From assembly GCA_913058245.1 (NCBI GenBank), contig CAJXQJ010000003.1, positions 124,001 through 188,000 on the forward strand: a stretch of 64,000 bases of DNA, read 5' to 3'. The translations under genes and the position numbers were made by a program. The notes below the pieces were generated by a model that was not told where the DNA came from, ran no database searches, and was given only the letters and a program-made list of their open reading frames with translations. This stretch comes from an uncultured Colwellia sp. GTDB taxonomy: Bacteria > Pseudomonadota > Gammaproteobacteria > Enterobacterales > Alteromonadaceae. This document shows positions 10,015 through 18,106 of this stretch, in pieces (the stretch's first letter is position 1; each line of letters opens with the position of its first letter).

Positions 10015-10177
10015 ACAATATTCAATATCAGTGTTTTTATTCTATAACAGCACATAGTAAGTTACTGATTTTAAATTATTAAGAAAAAAATTAGATTTAA
10101 ATTAGAAAGTGATTAAGTAATTATTTTATGGCTAGTGCAACCTGACGCAAAATTATTCATTAAGCAGCAGAGGATTC

Positions 10178-11647
10178 ATGAAATATATTATTTTTCTATT
10201 TATTATCTTTAATATTTTTACAAAACAAAGTCAGGCCAACGACTTAATTATTAAAAACGTTACCGTAATTAATCCTGTTGATAACAATAGCATTTTAACA
10301 CTTGAGCACCAATGGCTTTTAATTGAAGACGGTGTTATTAAAAAAGTATCTACAACTGCAATTGAAGCAATTGAAAGTACCAAAGAGATTGACGGAACTG
10401 GTAAATTTTTAATTCCGGGACTAATGGATAGTCATGTACATACGGGCACTATGCCAGGAGCAAATGCGGATTACCTAGAAACTAAGCCGTTGCAGCAAGC
10501 CTACTTAAAGCAGCAACCGAGGAGTTATTTATATCACGGTATTACCCAGATATTGGATCCTTCACGCACTCCTGCATCGGTTGAGCTATTTAATCAGGCC
10601 GCGATTAAACCTGATCTTTTGTTTTGTGGTGCCGCGCCTATTATTGGTGGTTATAATCTGCTTGGCGCCGATTTAGCGCAAGCAATACAACAGCGAAAAT
10701 ACTTTATTTATCAGCCTGAAAAAGATGGTTTACCGCCGAAAGGATTTGATGCAAAACAGCATTCTCCGGAAAGTGTGGTAAAGCGCATCGCAGAAGATGG
10801 TGCTAAATGCGTTAAGGTCTATATTGAAGATGGTTTTGATTTAGCTTCACATTGGCCTTCAATAGATATGAGTACCTTAAAGCGAGTACGAAAAGCGGCG
10901 GATAAATATGGAATAAAAGTAATTGCTCATGCTAATGCTGTCGATATGCAGCGCATTGCTGTAGATGCCAACGTTGATGTGTTAGCTCACGGTATGTGGA
11001 ACTGGTTAACACTTAAAAGTGATAACGGTTTACCTGCAAAAATTCAACAAATTGCTGACGATATACTAGAAGGTAAAATCGTATACCAGCCAACACTTAA
11101 TGTTATGCGCAGCCTTCGAGATGTTACTGTTGCAGGACATATGGAACATCCAGATTACAAAAATGTTGTATCAGCTGATGCACTTGATTGGTATGCCAGT
11201 GAAAATGGCCAGTGGTTTAGTAAAGTTATGGTTGAAGGTTATGATAATTTACCTCTTGCTCAAATTCATCGTCGCATGACATCAGTGCTAAATAACGGTG
11301 AACGCGTGCTTCAATACCTCTACAAAAATGGTTTGCCTTTGGTATTAGCAACAGATACGCCTCCTGCTCCAACTTATGCTTCGCAACCTGGTATTTCTGC
11401 CAATTGGGAGCTTAAGCATATGTACAAGTTAGGTGTAAGTTTGCCACATATATTAGCGGCGGCAACGATTAACAACGCGAAGGCTTTTAATGTTGAGAAA
11501 AGTTATGGCTCTATAGCGCCTGGTAAAGTTGGTAACTTCTTATTGCTTGATTCAAATCCGCTAAAGTCCATTAAAGCTTACGATCAAATAAATACGGTTG
11601 TGTTACATGGCGTTAGCCATAAACGAGATGTATTTAAACTGAAGTAG
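10178..11647 (+). CDS. Amidohydrolase family protein, secreted
   Basis: Signal peptide; FLIPGLMDSHVHTG; VIAHAN; ATDTPPAP; APGKVGNFLLLDSNPL. Confidence 0.9.
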   Translation: MKYIIFLFIIFNIFTKQSQANDLIIKNVTVINPVDNNSILTLEHQWLLIEDGVIKKVSTTAIEAIESTKEIDGTGKFLIPGLMDSHVHTGTMPGANADYLETKPLQQAYLKQQPRSYLYHGITQILDPSRTPASVELFNQAAIKPDLLFCGAAPIIGGYNLLGADLAQAIQQRKYFIYQPEKDGLPPKGFDAKQHSPESVVKRIAEDGAKCVKVYIEDGFDLASHWPSIDMSTLKRVRKAADKYGIKVIAHANAVDMQRIAVDANVDVLAHGMWNWLTLKSDNGLPAKIQQIADDILEGKIVYQPTLNVMRSLRDVTVAGHMEHPDYKNVVSADALDWYASENGQWFSKVMVEGYDNLPLAQIHRRMTSVLNNGERVLQYLYKNGLPLVLATDTPPAPTYASQPGISANWELKHMYKLGVSLPHILAAATINNAKAFNVEKSYGSIAPGKVGNFLLLDSNPLKSIKAYDQINTVVLHGVSHKRDVFKLK

Positions 11648-11660
11648 ACATTCACTCATC

Positions 11661-11710
11661 AAGTGATTAAGTTTGCTATTCACTTAGTCACTTCAGTATT
11701 TTGTTTTTGT
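11661..11710 (+). terminator. Terminator-like hairpin after amidohydrolase gene
   Basis: AAGTGATTAAG ... CTTAGTCACTT then a T-rich tract. Confidence 0.55.
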
Positions 11711-11772
11711 GCTTAAAAATTGATTTTAGTGCCTTTTGAAGTGTTTCTTATCGGATAAATGTGCGTATATCA

Positions 11773-12387
11773 TTAAATAGGAATGCGCAGTAAGTTAAGG
11801 ATATTACCGTCGTTCATTGACATTAACCATACAAGTGCACTGCAATTGATGATTACAGTAGCCCAAAAAACTATTCTAAAGCTTTTCTTTTGAGATTTAT
11901 GTCGCAGTGTTTGTTGGGCGATTATTGCACCTGGCCATCCCCCTATTAAGGCAAGCAGGTGTAGTGTTGATTCCGGTGTACGCCAAGCATTACGCTTTGC
12001 TTTTGACTTATCGAATGCGTAGACAATAAAGGTAATAAAGCTAGTGCTTGAATAAAATAAAACTAAATTTACTGGCAAATAGTTCATCAGAGTGGCAATT
12101 GTCATCAATACAAGAAATATTGAAGCAAAATAAATAGAAAAAGCATTACTTTGCTTGGCTTTTCTTTTGATTAGTTTCTCACCTGAAAATGTCGCTTGAA
12201 CAGCGCACGAGCGACCTTGCTTATCTTTGGCGATAGAAAAAGTAATCACATCATTCAATTGCGGTACGCGAATTCTATTTGTAAAAGCACGTTTATGAAT
12301 AAATACTTGCTTGCCACCCCCATTAGGTGCAATAAAACCGTATGCTTTATCACTATTCCATTTAGTTAGGTTTCCCTTTAAACGCAT
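11773..12387 (-). CDS. Cold-shock domain plus DUF1294 membrane protein
   Basis: MRLKGNLTKWNSDKAYGFIAPNGGGKQVFIHKRAF (CSD) and C-terminal YAFDKSKAKRNAWRTPESTLHLLALIGGWPGA (DUF1294). Internal ATG at 12387 preferred over track start 12612. Confidence 0.88.
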   Translation of the reverse strand: MRLKGNLTKWNSDKAYGFIAPNGGGKQVFIHKRAFTNRIRVPQLNDVITFSIAKDKQGRSCAVQATFSGEKLIKRKAKQSNAFSIYFASIFLVLMTIATLMNYLPVNLVLFYSSTSFITFIVYAFDKSKAKRNAWRTPESTLHLLALIGGWPGAIIAQQTLRHKSQKKSFRIVFWATVIINCSALVWLMSMNDGNILNLLRIPI

Positions 12388-12403
12388 ATAGATTGTGCAC
12401 CTA

Positions 12404-12703
12404 TTATGATTGCTCGTCGCTACAACATTCATCTTGCAAAAATGCGATGACCGATAAAAATTTTTCGTATTCAACGACACAAAATAGCGTTCTTCCTTCT
12501 CGGCGCTGGGTAATAAGCCCTGCCGAAGCCAAGCTCGATATATGATGAGACAAGGTTGAACCGGGAATCGATAATTCTTCTTGAACCACACCAACGGCAA
12601 TACCTTGCTCACCAGATTTTACTAAGCGCTTGAATATAGCAAGGCGAGTAGGGTGGCCTAGTTCTTTTAAGGCCTTGGCAACAATTTCAATATCCATAAT
12701 CAA
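12404..12703 (-). CDS. ArsR/SmtB-family transcriptional regulator
   Basis: 99 aa; LKELGHPTRLAIFKRLVKSGEQGIAVGVVQEELSIPGSTLSHHISSLASAGLI; divergent from a permease. Confidence 0.92.
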   Translation of the reverse strand: MIMDIEIVAKALKELGHPTRLAIFKRLVKSGEQGIAVGVVQEELSIPGSTLSHHISSLASAGLITQRREGRTLFCVVEYEKFLSVIAFLQDECCSDEQS

Positions 12704-12730
12704 TACTCCGACAACATGTTCGATAGCTTA

Positions 12731-12799
12731 TATTTCCATATTACTAGAAATATATTGACAAGGAAAGTTTAAAGTCTATAATTCGACAAATCTAGAAAT
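12731..12799. promoter_or_regulatory. Candidate ArsR-type operator region
   Basis: TATTTC-N10-GAAATA (12731-12752) and repeated CTAGAAAT at 12744-12751 and 12792-12799. Confidence 0.4.
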
Positions 12800-12807
12800 G
12801 TAGTTTT

Positions 12808-13734
12808 ATGGTGGTTGTTATGATTATTACGCAAGAAATGGTGTTTGATACCTTAAATATGTTTGCCTTTTTGGCTGTTGAGTTAACGTTACTCTTTTTA
12901 TTGATCAGCTATATTGTTGGTGTATTGCAGGAATATATTCCGCCAAGCAAGATTCAAAGTATATTAAGCAGTAAAAATGGTAAGGGTTATATTGTTGCTG
13001 GATTCTTAGGCGCTATTACGCCTTTTTGTTCTTGCTCAACCATTCCTTTTTTAAAAGGTTTACTTAGAGCAAAAGCGGGCTTTGGTACTATGATGGTTTT
13101 CCTATTTGCTAGCCCATTATTGAACCCGATCATCATTGGCTTATTTGCAGTGACCTTTGGCATGAAAGTAACCGTGTTCTACTTTGTTATCGCGATGGGT
13201 GTTTCAATTGCGGCTGGTTATTTACTCGAAAAATTGGGCTTCGAAAAATACATTAAACCAGAAGCTTATATTGAGCCAGAAAGTAAAGGTTGCGGGAGTA
13301 GCTGTGGTAGCAAAGCAAAAGAAGTAAGCAAATGGCTAAGAATTTGGTATAGCACCTGGGCGGACTTCAAAAAAGTATTACCATACCTTATTGGTGGTAT
13401 TGCTGTTGGTTCTATGATCTATGGTTTTATGCCGACAGAATTAGTAGCAAGTATTGCCAGCGAAGATAACCCATTTGCAATTCCGGTTGCTGCTGTAATT
13501 GGCATTCCTTTATATATTCGTGCAGAAGCTGTTATTCCATTAAGTGCAGCGTTAGCAGCGAAAGGCATGGGGTTAGGCGCAGTAATGGCATTAATCATAG
13601 GGAGTGCAGGCGCAAGTTTAACGGAAGTTGTATTGCTAAAATCAATCTTTAAAAACAAAATGATTTTGGCATTTATCACGGTCATTTTGTCAATGGCAGT
13701 TGGTGCTGGATATTTATATACCTACCTATTTTAA
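12808..13734 (+). CDS. Permease of the UPF0718/ArsP-like family
   Basis: TPFCSCSTIPFLKGLLRAKAGFG and FASPLLNPIIIGL motifs; CGSSCG loop; two membrane halves. Confidence 0.85.
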   Translation: MVVVMIITQEMVFDTLNMFAFLAVELTLLFLLISYIVGVLQEYIPPSKIQSILSSKNGKGYIVAGFLGAITPFCSCSTIPFLKGLLRAKAGFGTMMVFLFASPLLNPIIIGLFAVTFGMKVTVFYFVIAMGVSIAAGYLLEKLGFEKYIKPEAYIEPESKGCGSSCGSKAKEVSKWLRIWYSTWADFKKVLPYLIGGIAVGSMIYGFMPTELVASIASEDNPFAIPVAAVIGIPLYIRAEAVIPLSAALAAKGMGLGAVMALIIGSAGASLTEVVLLKSIFKNKMILAFITVILSMAVGAGYLYTYLF

Positions 13735-13746
13735 TTGACCTTGGTA

Positions 13747-13840
13747 TTAGGGCGTATTGCTCTTTGTGGTATAAATTTTTTTCGAATTAAGCGTGATTTA
13801 ATCAGGTCAAAAATATACATCAAAGATTAACACGCCCTAA
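13747..13840. mobile_element. MITE-like non-autonomous element
   Basis: Ends TTAGGGCGTATTGCTCTTTG and (RC) TTAGGGCGTGTTAATCTTTG, 17/20 identical inverted; flanking TA/TA; 94 bp, no ORF. Confidence 0.6.
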
Positions 13841-13936
13841 GCTAAATAAAAGCTGCTGCGTTAAAGCGGAAGCTTTTACTGTTTGTAAATTTGTTGCTCA
13901 AAATCATCATCGGTAAAACTTAAGTAAGGTAATTCA

Positions 13937-14689
13937 ATGCAAAAAATATTATTAGCAATTGGTTGTTTTTTGATGTTTTCTCGCTTGGCAAACGCACAAG
14001 AATTTGCGGTTAAAATTTCTCAGGCCGAACAAGCTAGTGTTATTGAAAAAGTACATAGCATTAAGCCTAATTGGCAGGTAGTTGCTGTTGAGAAAAGTCC
14101 GCTAAAAGGTTTTTATCGTGTTGATATCAGCGGTGGTGAAACCATTTATTTTTCTAGTGAAAATGGTTACTTTTTTCAAGGCCCTTTATTGCAACATCAA
14201 GATAATAGTGCGCTTGATATTACAGAAAATAATGCCCGTAAAAAGCGACTTCAGTTGATTACTGACATCGCTTTGGAAAGCACTATTATTTACCGCCCAA
14301 AAGGGGAAGTAAAAGCGGTTGTTTATGCTTTTATTGATGTTGATTGTGGAGCCTGCCGAGACTTACATCAGCAAATACCTGCAATAAATGAGCTCGGCAT
14401 TGAAGTAAGGTATTTAGCCTACCCAAGAGCCGGATTACAATCGCAAACCTATCAGAAGATGACATCGGCCTGGTGTGCCAAACAGCCTAAAGAGGCACTT
14501 GAAGACTTAATGATTAATACGCGCTCGCCATTAAATTTATGTGCTCAAAGCCCCGTTGCCGAACATTACAAACTTGGCCAGTTAATGGGCTTAAGAGGAA
14601 CACCAGGTATTATATTAGCCAACGGCTCGTTATTGCACGGATATAAAACAGCAAACGAGTTAGCTAGGGTTATACTTGCCAGCAATTGA
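13937..14689 (+). CDS. DsbC-like periplasmic thiol:disulfide interchange protein
   Basis: Signal peptide; VYAFIDVDCGACRDLHQQIPAINELGIEVRYLAYPRAG; LRGTPGIILANG. Confidence 0.85.
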   Translation: MQKILLAIGCFLMFSRLANAQEFAVKISQAEQASVIEKVHSIKPNWQVVAVEKSPLKGFYRVDISGGETIYFSSENGYFFQGPLLQHQDNSALDITENNARKKRLQLITDIALESTIIYRPKGEVKAVVYAFIDVDCGACRDLHQQIPAINELGIEVRYLAYPRAGLQSQTYQKMTSAWCAKQPKEALEDLMINTRSPLNLCAQSPVAEHYKLGQLMGLRGTPGIILANGSLLHGYKTANELARVILASN

Positions 14690-14699
14690 TAAAAGTTAG

Positions 14700-15149
14700 C
14701 TAAGTTTTCTGTTTTGCTTTTCTTAACTTCAAACCATCGTTTAAATTTAATGACATCAAAGTGATGTTAATCAAACCTGCGGTGAGTTCAAGTGCTTGCA
14801 CTAGATAGAATGTCGTATCAAAAATATTAACTATTGCTAATGAGCGTAAATAAATAGCTGAAGGAATAAGTATGAAAATACCGTTAAGTGCGATGAAAGG
14901 CATACGTTTTTTCTTTTTGCCTATAACACCACTTTTAGCGTTAGGCGCTAATTTATTACCTATTATTCCAGTTGTTGCCATTAAAGGAATCAATAACCAA
15001 ATAGCGTAGAAGATATAAGTTTTAACTGTAACAATTTGCTGCTTATCACCGAATAGCTCTGAAACTAAAGTACTAATAAAAAATGTTGTGATTATTAGTA
15101 GTGCAAGCGTAGCGGCAACAGCGTGAATTTTTACCATATTTTGTCTCAT
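14700..15149 (-). CDS. Membrane protein of unknown function
   Basis: 149 aa, four TM-like segments; 13 nt downstream of the cytochrome c' gene. Confidence 0.65.
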   Translation of the reverse strand: MRQNMVKIHAVAATLALLIITTFFISTLVSELFGDKQQIVTVKTYIFYAIWLLIPLMATTGIIGNKLAPNAKSGVIGKKKKRMPFIALNGIFILIPSAIYLRSLAIVNIFDTTFYLVQALELTAGLINITLMSLNLNDGLKLRKAKQKT

Positions 15150-15162
15150 AATTTATCCTTAT

Positions 15163-15588
15163 TTACCAAAGTGAACGATATTTCATATGACATGAGCGAC
15201 AAGCTGAGGTCGCGGTGTCTAGGGCATTTTCTATGCGTTGGCCGTTTTCAGTTTCACTGACTGTTGCAAGATGTTTGAAACTTAACGACCATTGAGTTAA
15301 ACGATAATCAAAGTTTTTCCAGTCTTGCCATATTTTATTTTTGCTGCGACCTTCTCCTTTACTGCTTTTTGGAAAAAGTTTTTTTAGCTGTATAACATCT
15401 TGCTCTAACTTGAGCGCTAAATTCGCGACTTGCGGCCAATCTCCTTCATCTACTCTGTCTTCAAGCAATTCAACGTTATTTTCAATATGCTCGAAAAGCT
15501 GTTGGCGTTGCTCAGTAATGACTTGTTTGGCGTAACTAGGCTGTATTAGCAGAGATGTTAATACACCAACAATTGCCCATTTATTCAT
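15163..15588 (-). CDS. Cytochrome c'-like c-type cytochrome
   Basis: Signal peptide; C-terminal CRSCHMKYR haem motif in a helical protein. Confidence 0.8.
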   Translation of the reverse strand: MNKWAIVGVLTSLLIQPSYAKQVITEQRQQLFEHIENNVELLEDRVDEGDWPQVANLALKLEQDVIQLKKLFPKSSKGEGRSKNKIWQDWKNFDYRLTQWSLSFKHLATVSETENGQRIENALDTATSACRSCHMKYRSLW

Positions 15589-15680
15589 TTGATGCCTCTT
15601 GGAATTACCTAAATTGTGATGACATATTAACTTGCGTTTGCTATATTTGCAAATGCAACATTATCATTTGTGAGTTAGCT

Positions 15681-16298
15681 ATGTTAAAAATATGGGATCT
15701 ACCAATCAGGGTTTATCATTGGCTTCAAGCCATTTTGTTCATTGGGTTGGTTGTTACTGGTTATGAATTCATTGGGGCGGAGCAAGCACATTTAGTGCTG
15801 GGGCTTGCGCTGTTTATTGCATTACTGTGGCGTATTATTTGGGGTATTGTCGGTAGCGACACGGCACGTTTTGTAAATTTTTTGCCGTCATTTCAGCAAT
15901 TAATACGATATGTGACTAAGCAACAAGATCATTATGTTGGCCATAATCCACTTGGCGCATTAATGGTGGTTTTGCTCATTTTTCTCTTACTGTTACAGGC
16001 TGTTAGTGGTGTCTATATCTCTGAATTTATTGATGGAAAAGGTATACTTGGCCGCAACGTTTTTAGGGCTTTTGAAACGTTTCATACCTTAAACGCTATA
16101 TTTTTAACGGGATTAAGTGTTATTCATATATTGGTGATTTTCGTTTATCAATTACAGGGTAATCCCTTGATCAATGTTATGTTTACAGGCCATAAAATGA
16201 TGCCTAGTAACTTTTATCAACCTAAAATGATGAACAACACAAATGCCTTGCTTGTATTAGCAGTATGTATTGTGCTGGTAATACTGCTAATAAGTTAA
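15681..16298 (+). CDS. Cytochrome b/b561-type membrane protein
   Basis: MLKIWDLPIRVYHWLQAILFIGLVVTGYEF; internal ATG preferred over track start 15555. Confidence 0.85.
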   Translation: MLKIWDLPIRVYHWLQAILFIGLVVTGYEFIGAEQAHLVLGLALFIALLWRIIWGIVGSDTARFVNFLPSFQQLIRYVTKQQDHYVGHNPLGALMVVLLIFLLLLQAVSGVYISEFIDGKGILGRNVFRAFETFHTLNAIFLTGLSVIHILVIFVYQLQGNPLINVMFTGHKMMPSNFYQPKMMNNTNALLVLAVCIVLVILLIS

Positions 16299-16316
16299 AT
16301 TATAAGGAGAATATTT

Positions 16317-16772
16317 TTGACAGATCATCAACCTGAGCTGCCTCGACATACGAGTTTTGGCTGGTTAATTGCCGTTTTAGGTGCTGATATGGCCCATGCG
16401 CTGGATAATCGTTTAAAAGAAATAGGTTTGAATATAAGTTTGTGGCCGACGCTATTCGCATTATGGGAAGAGGATGGCTTAACACAGTCTGAGCTTACTA
16501 GCCGATGTAATACTGCGCATTATACAACGACAAGGTTATTAGATTCATTGGAAAAAATGGCGCTTGTTGAGCGGCGTCCTCACCCTACTAGTAGACGAGC
16601 ACATTTAGTATATTTAACCGAAAAAGGCCGTGAATTAGAAGCTACAGCCGTACCGTTGGCAAAAGCATGCAATGATGAATTTTTATCAGGATTATCTCCG
16701 GCAGAAAGAACGCAAATTCAAAGTTTAATCCACAAAATAATAATTAATCGCAACCCAGCGCTACCAAGTTAG
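16317..16772 (+). CDS. MarR-family transcriptional regulator (TTG start)
   Basis: LTQSELTSRCNTAHYTTTRLLDSLEKMALVERRPHPTSRRAHLVYLTEKG; AAGGAG before TTG. Confidence 0.9.
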   Translation: MTDHQPELPRHTSFGWLIAVLGADMAHALDNRLKEIGLNISLWPTLFALWEEDGLTQSELTSRCNTAHYTTTRLLDSLEKMALVERRPHPTSRRAHLVYLTEKGRELEATAVPLAKACNDEFLSGLSPAERTQIQSLIHKIIINRNPALPS

Positions 16773-16842
16773 CGGTCACTTTTGTTGCTAATGTTATGAA
16801 ATGAATTAACAGTTTTAACTATCTTGGTTAATTTTCCTATAT

Positions 16843-16877
16843 AAACCATCTTGTAGCATATCAAGGTGGTTTTTTTA
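16843..16877 (+). terminator. Rho-independent terminator of marR-like gene
   Basis: AACCATCTTG...CAAGGTGGTT followed by T-run. Confidence 0.75.
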
Positions 16878-16881
16878 TGGG

Positions 16882-16918
16882 TTCAGCAAAACTTCAGGTT
16901 TTTTTCATATTCAATTCA
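16882..16918. promoter_or_regulatory. Four phased TTCA repeats, 11-bp period
   Basis: TTCA at 16882, 16893, 16904, 16915; 61 nt upstream of the esterase ATG. Confidence 0.5.
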
Positions 16919-16975
16919 ATTAATTAAATCATTTTATTTGCAAGCTAGAGGCTGGTAAATAAAAGGAATAATAAG

Positions 16976-18106
16976 ATGAATTTTAAGTTTTTTGTTGTAA
17001 CTCTGTTGCTCAGTTTTAGCTTTTACACCTTAGCAGAAGCTGACAGTCAATTATTAGATATCAGTATCGATTCAAAAATAACAAAGCAATCGTTAAGCTT
17101 CAAATTGAGCCTACCTAACGGTTATGAAAACGCGCCAGATAAGTTTTATCCGGTATTTATTACCACTGCTGGCGGTAGCAGGATAGAAAGTTTAACATCG
17201 CAAGTGAAGTGGTTGAGCCATGTTGATTTTGCGCCAATTCCCCAAGTAATTTTATTAACTATTCCGGATATTAAATATGCAAATAAAGATAAGTTCACTT
17301 CGGCCGCTGGGCAAGAAAGTGCGACGTTAGCACAGGTATTGCGCGATGAAGTATTACCACATATAGACAATACCTATCGAACCAGTGGCTATAGAATAAT
17401 AGAGGGCTTTTCTAGTTTTGGTCATTTTCCATTGTATATGCTGCGCCATCACTCAGATGTTATAAATGCCTTTTTTATTTTTAGTCCGGCATTAGGGCTT
17501 GATAAATCAGGGCTTGTTGCTTCTCTTGATGATAACTGGCAGCTTTCATCTAAAAGACACCATTATCTATATTTAAGCTTAGGAACATTTCTTGAAAATC
17601 GTCAACACTTCGAGCAGGCGAAAGCGTCACTTAATAAGCTTGCGAAAACACCGCGTACACAGTTTGAGTTTGCGGATCTCAGTAAAGACAATTATTTGTC
17701 GGGTCCGACTATTGGCTTAATTAAGGCTTCACAATCGACTTTTGCTGACTTACAGCCTGACTACACAATTTTTCACGATGAAGGTGAAGTTGCATTAACG
17801 CGATACTTTAAAAAGCTTAATGAAAAATATGGCGAAGAGATTGACTTGAAAAACAAGCTAGTTGATTTAAGTTTTTCGTACGCTAATAGCGATAAATTCG
17901 ACCAAGCAATAGCACTGATGAAAAGTGTAGTGGCAGAAGACCCTACCGATACACTATTGTATATACGCCTTGCACAAGTTCAGATTAAAGCTAAGCGTAA
18001 TGGCGAAGCAAAGCTATCACTAAACAATGCATACAAACTTGCCAGTGCTAGTGACAACGAAGAAGCACAGTCTTATATCAAACGTATGCAGGCTGATCTT
18101 AATTAG
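16976..18106 (+). CDS. Secreted alpha/beta-hydrolase (IroE/Fes-like esterase) with C-terminal TPR
   Basis: EVLPHIDNTYRTSGYRIIEGFSSFGHFPLYML...; C-terminal TPR-like repeats. Confidence 0.8.
   Translation: MNFKFFVVTLLLSFSFYTLAEADSQLLDISIDSKITKQSLSFKLSLPNGYENAPDKFYPVFITTAGGSRIESLTSQVKWLSHVDFAPIPQVILLTIPDIKYANKDKFTSAAGQESATLAQVLRDEVLPHIDNTYRTSGYRIIEGFSSFGHFPLYMLRHHSDVINAFFIFSPALGLDKSGLVASLDDNWQLSSKRHHYLYLSLGTFLENRQHFEQAKASLNKLAKTPRTQFEFADLSKDNYLSGPTIGLIKASQSTFADLQPDYTIFHDEGEVALTRYFKKLNEKYGEEIDLKNKLVDLSFSYANSDKFDQAIALMKSVVAEDPTDTLLYIRLAQVQIKAKRNGEAKLSLNNAYKLASASDNEEAQSYIKRMQADLN

Noticed and set aside
11773-12612. N-terminal extension of the CSD/DUF1294 ORF (279 aa)
   Set aside because: First 75 codons overlap the ArsR gene and lack cold-shock homology; ATG at 12387 fits the CSD start.
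15193-15215. GCGAC...GTCGC inverted repeat resembling the BlaI operator
   Set aside because: Inside the cytochrome c' CDS with an 8-bp spacer instead of 4; not matching the operator geometry.
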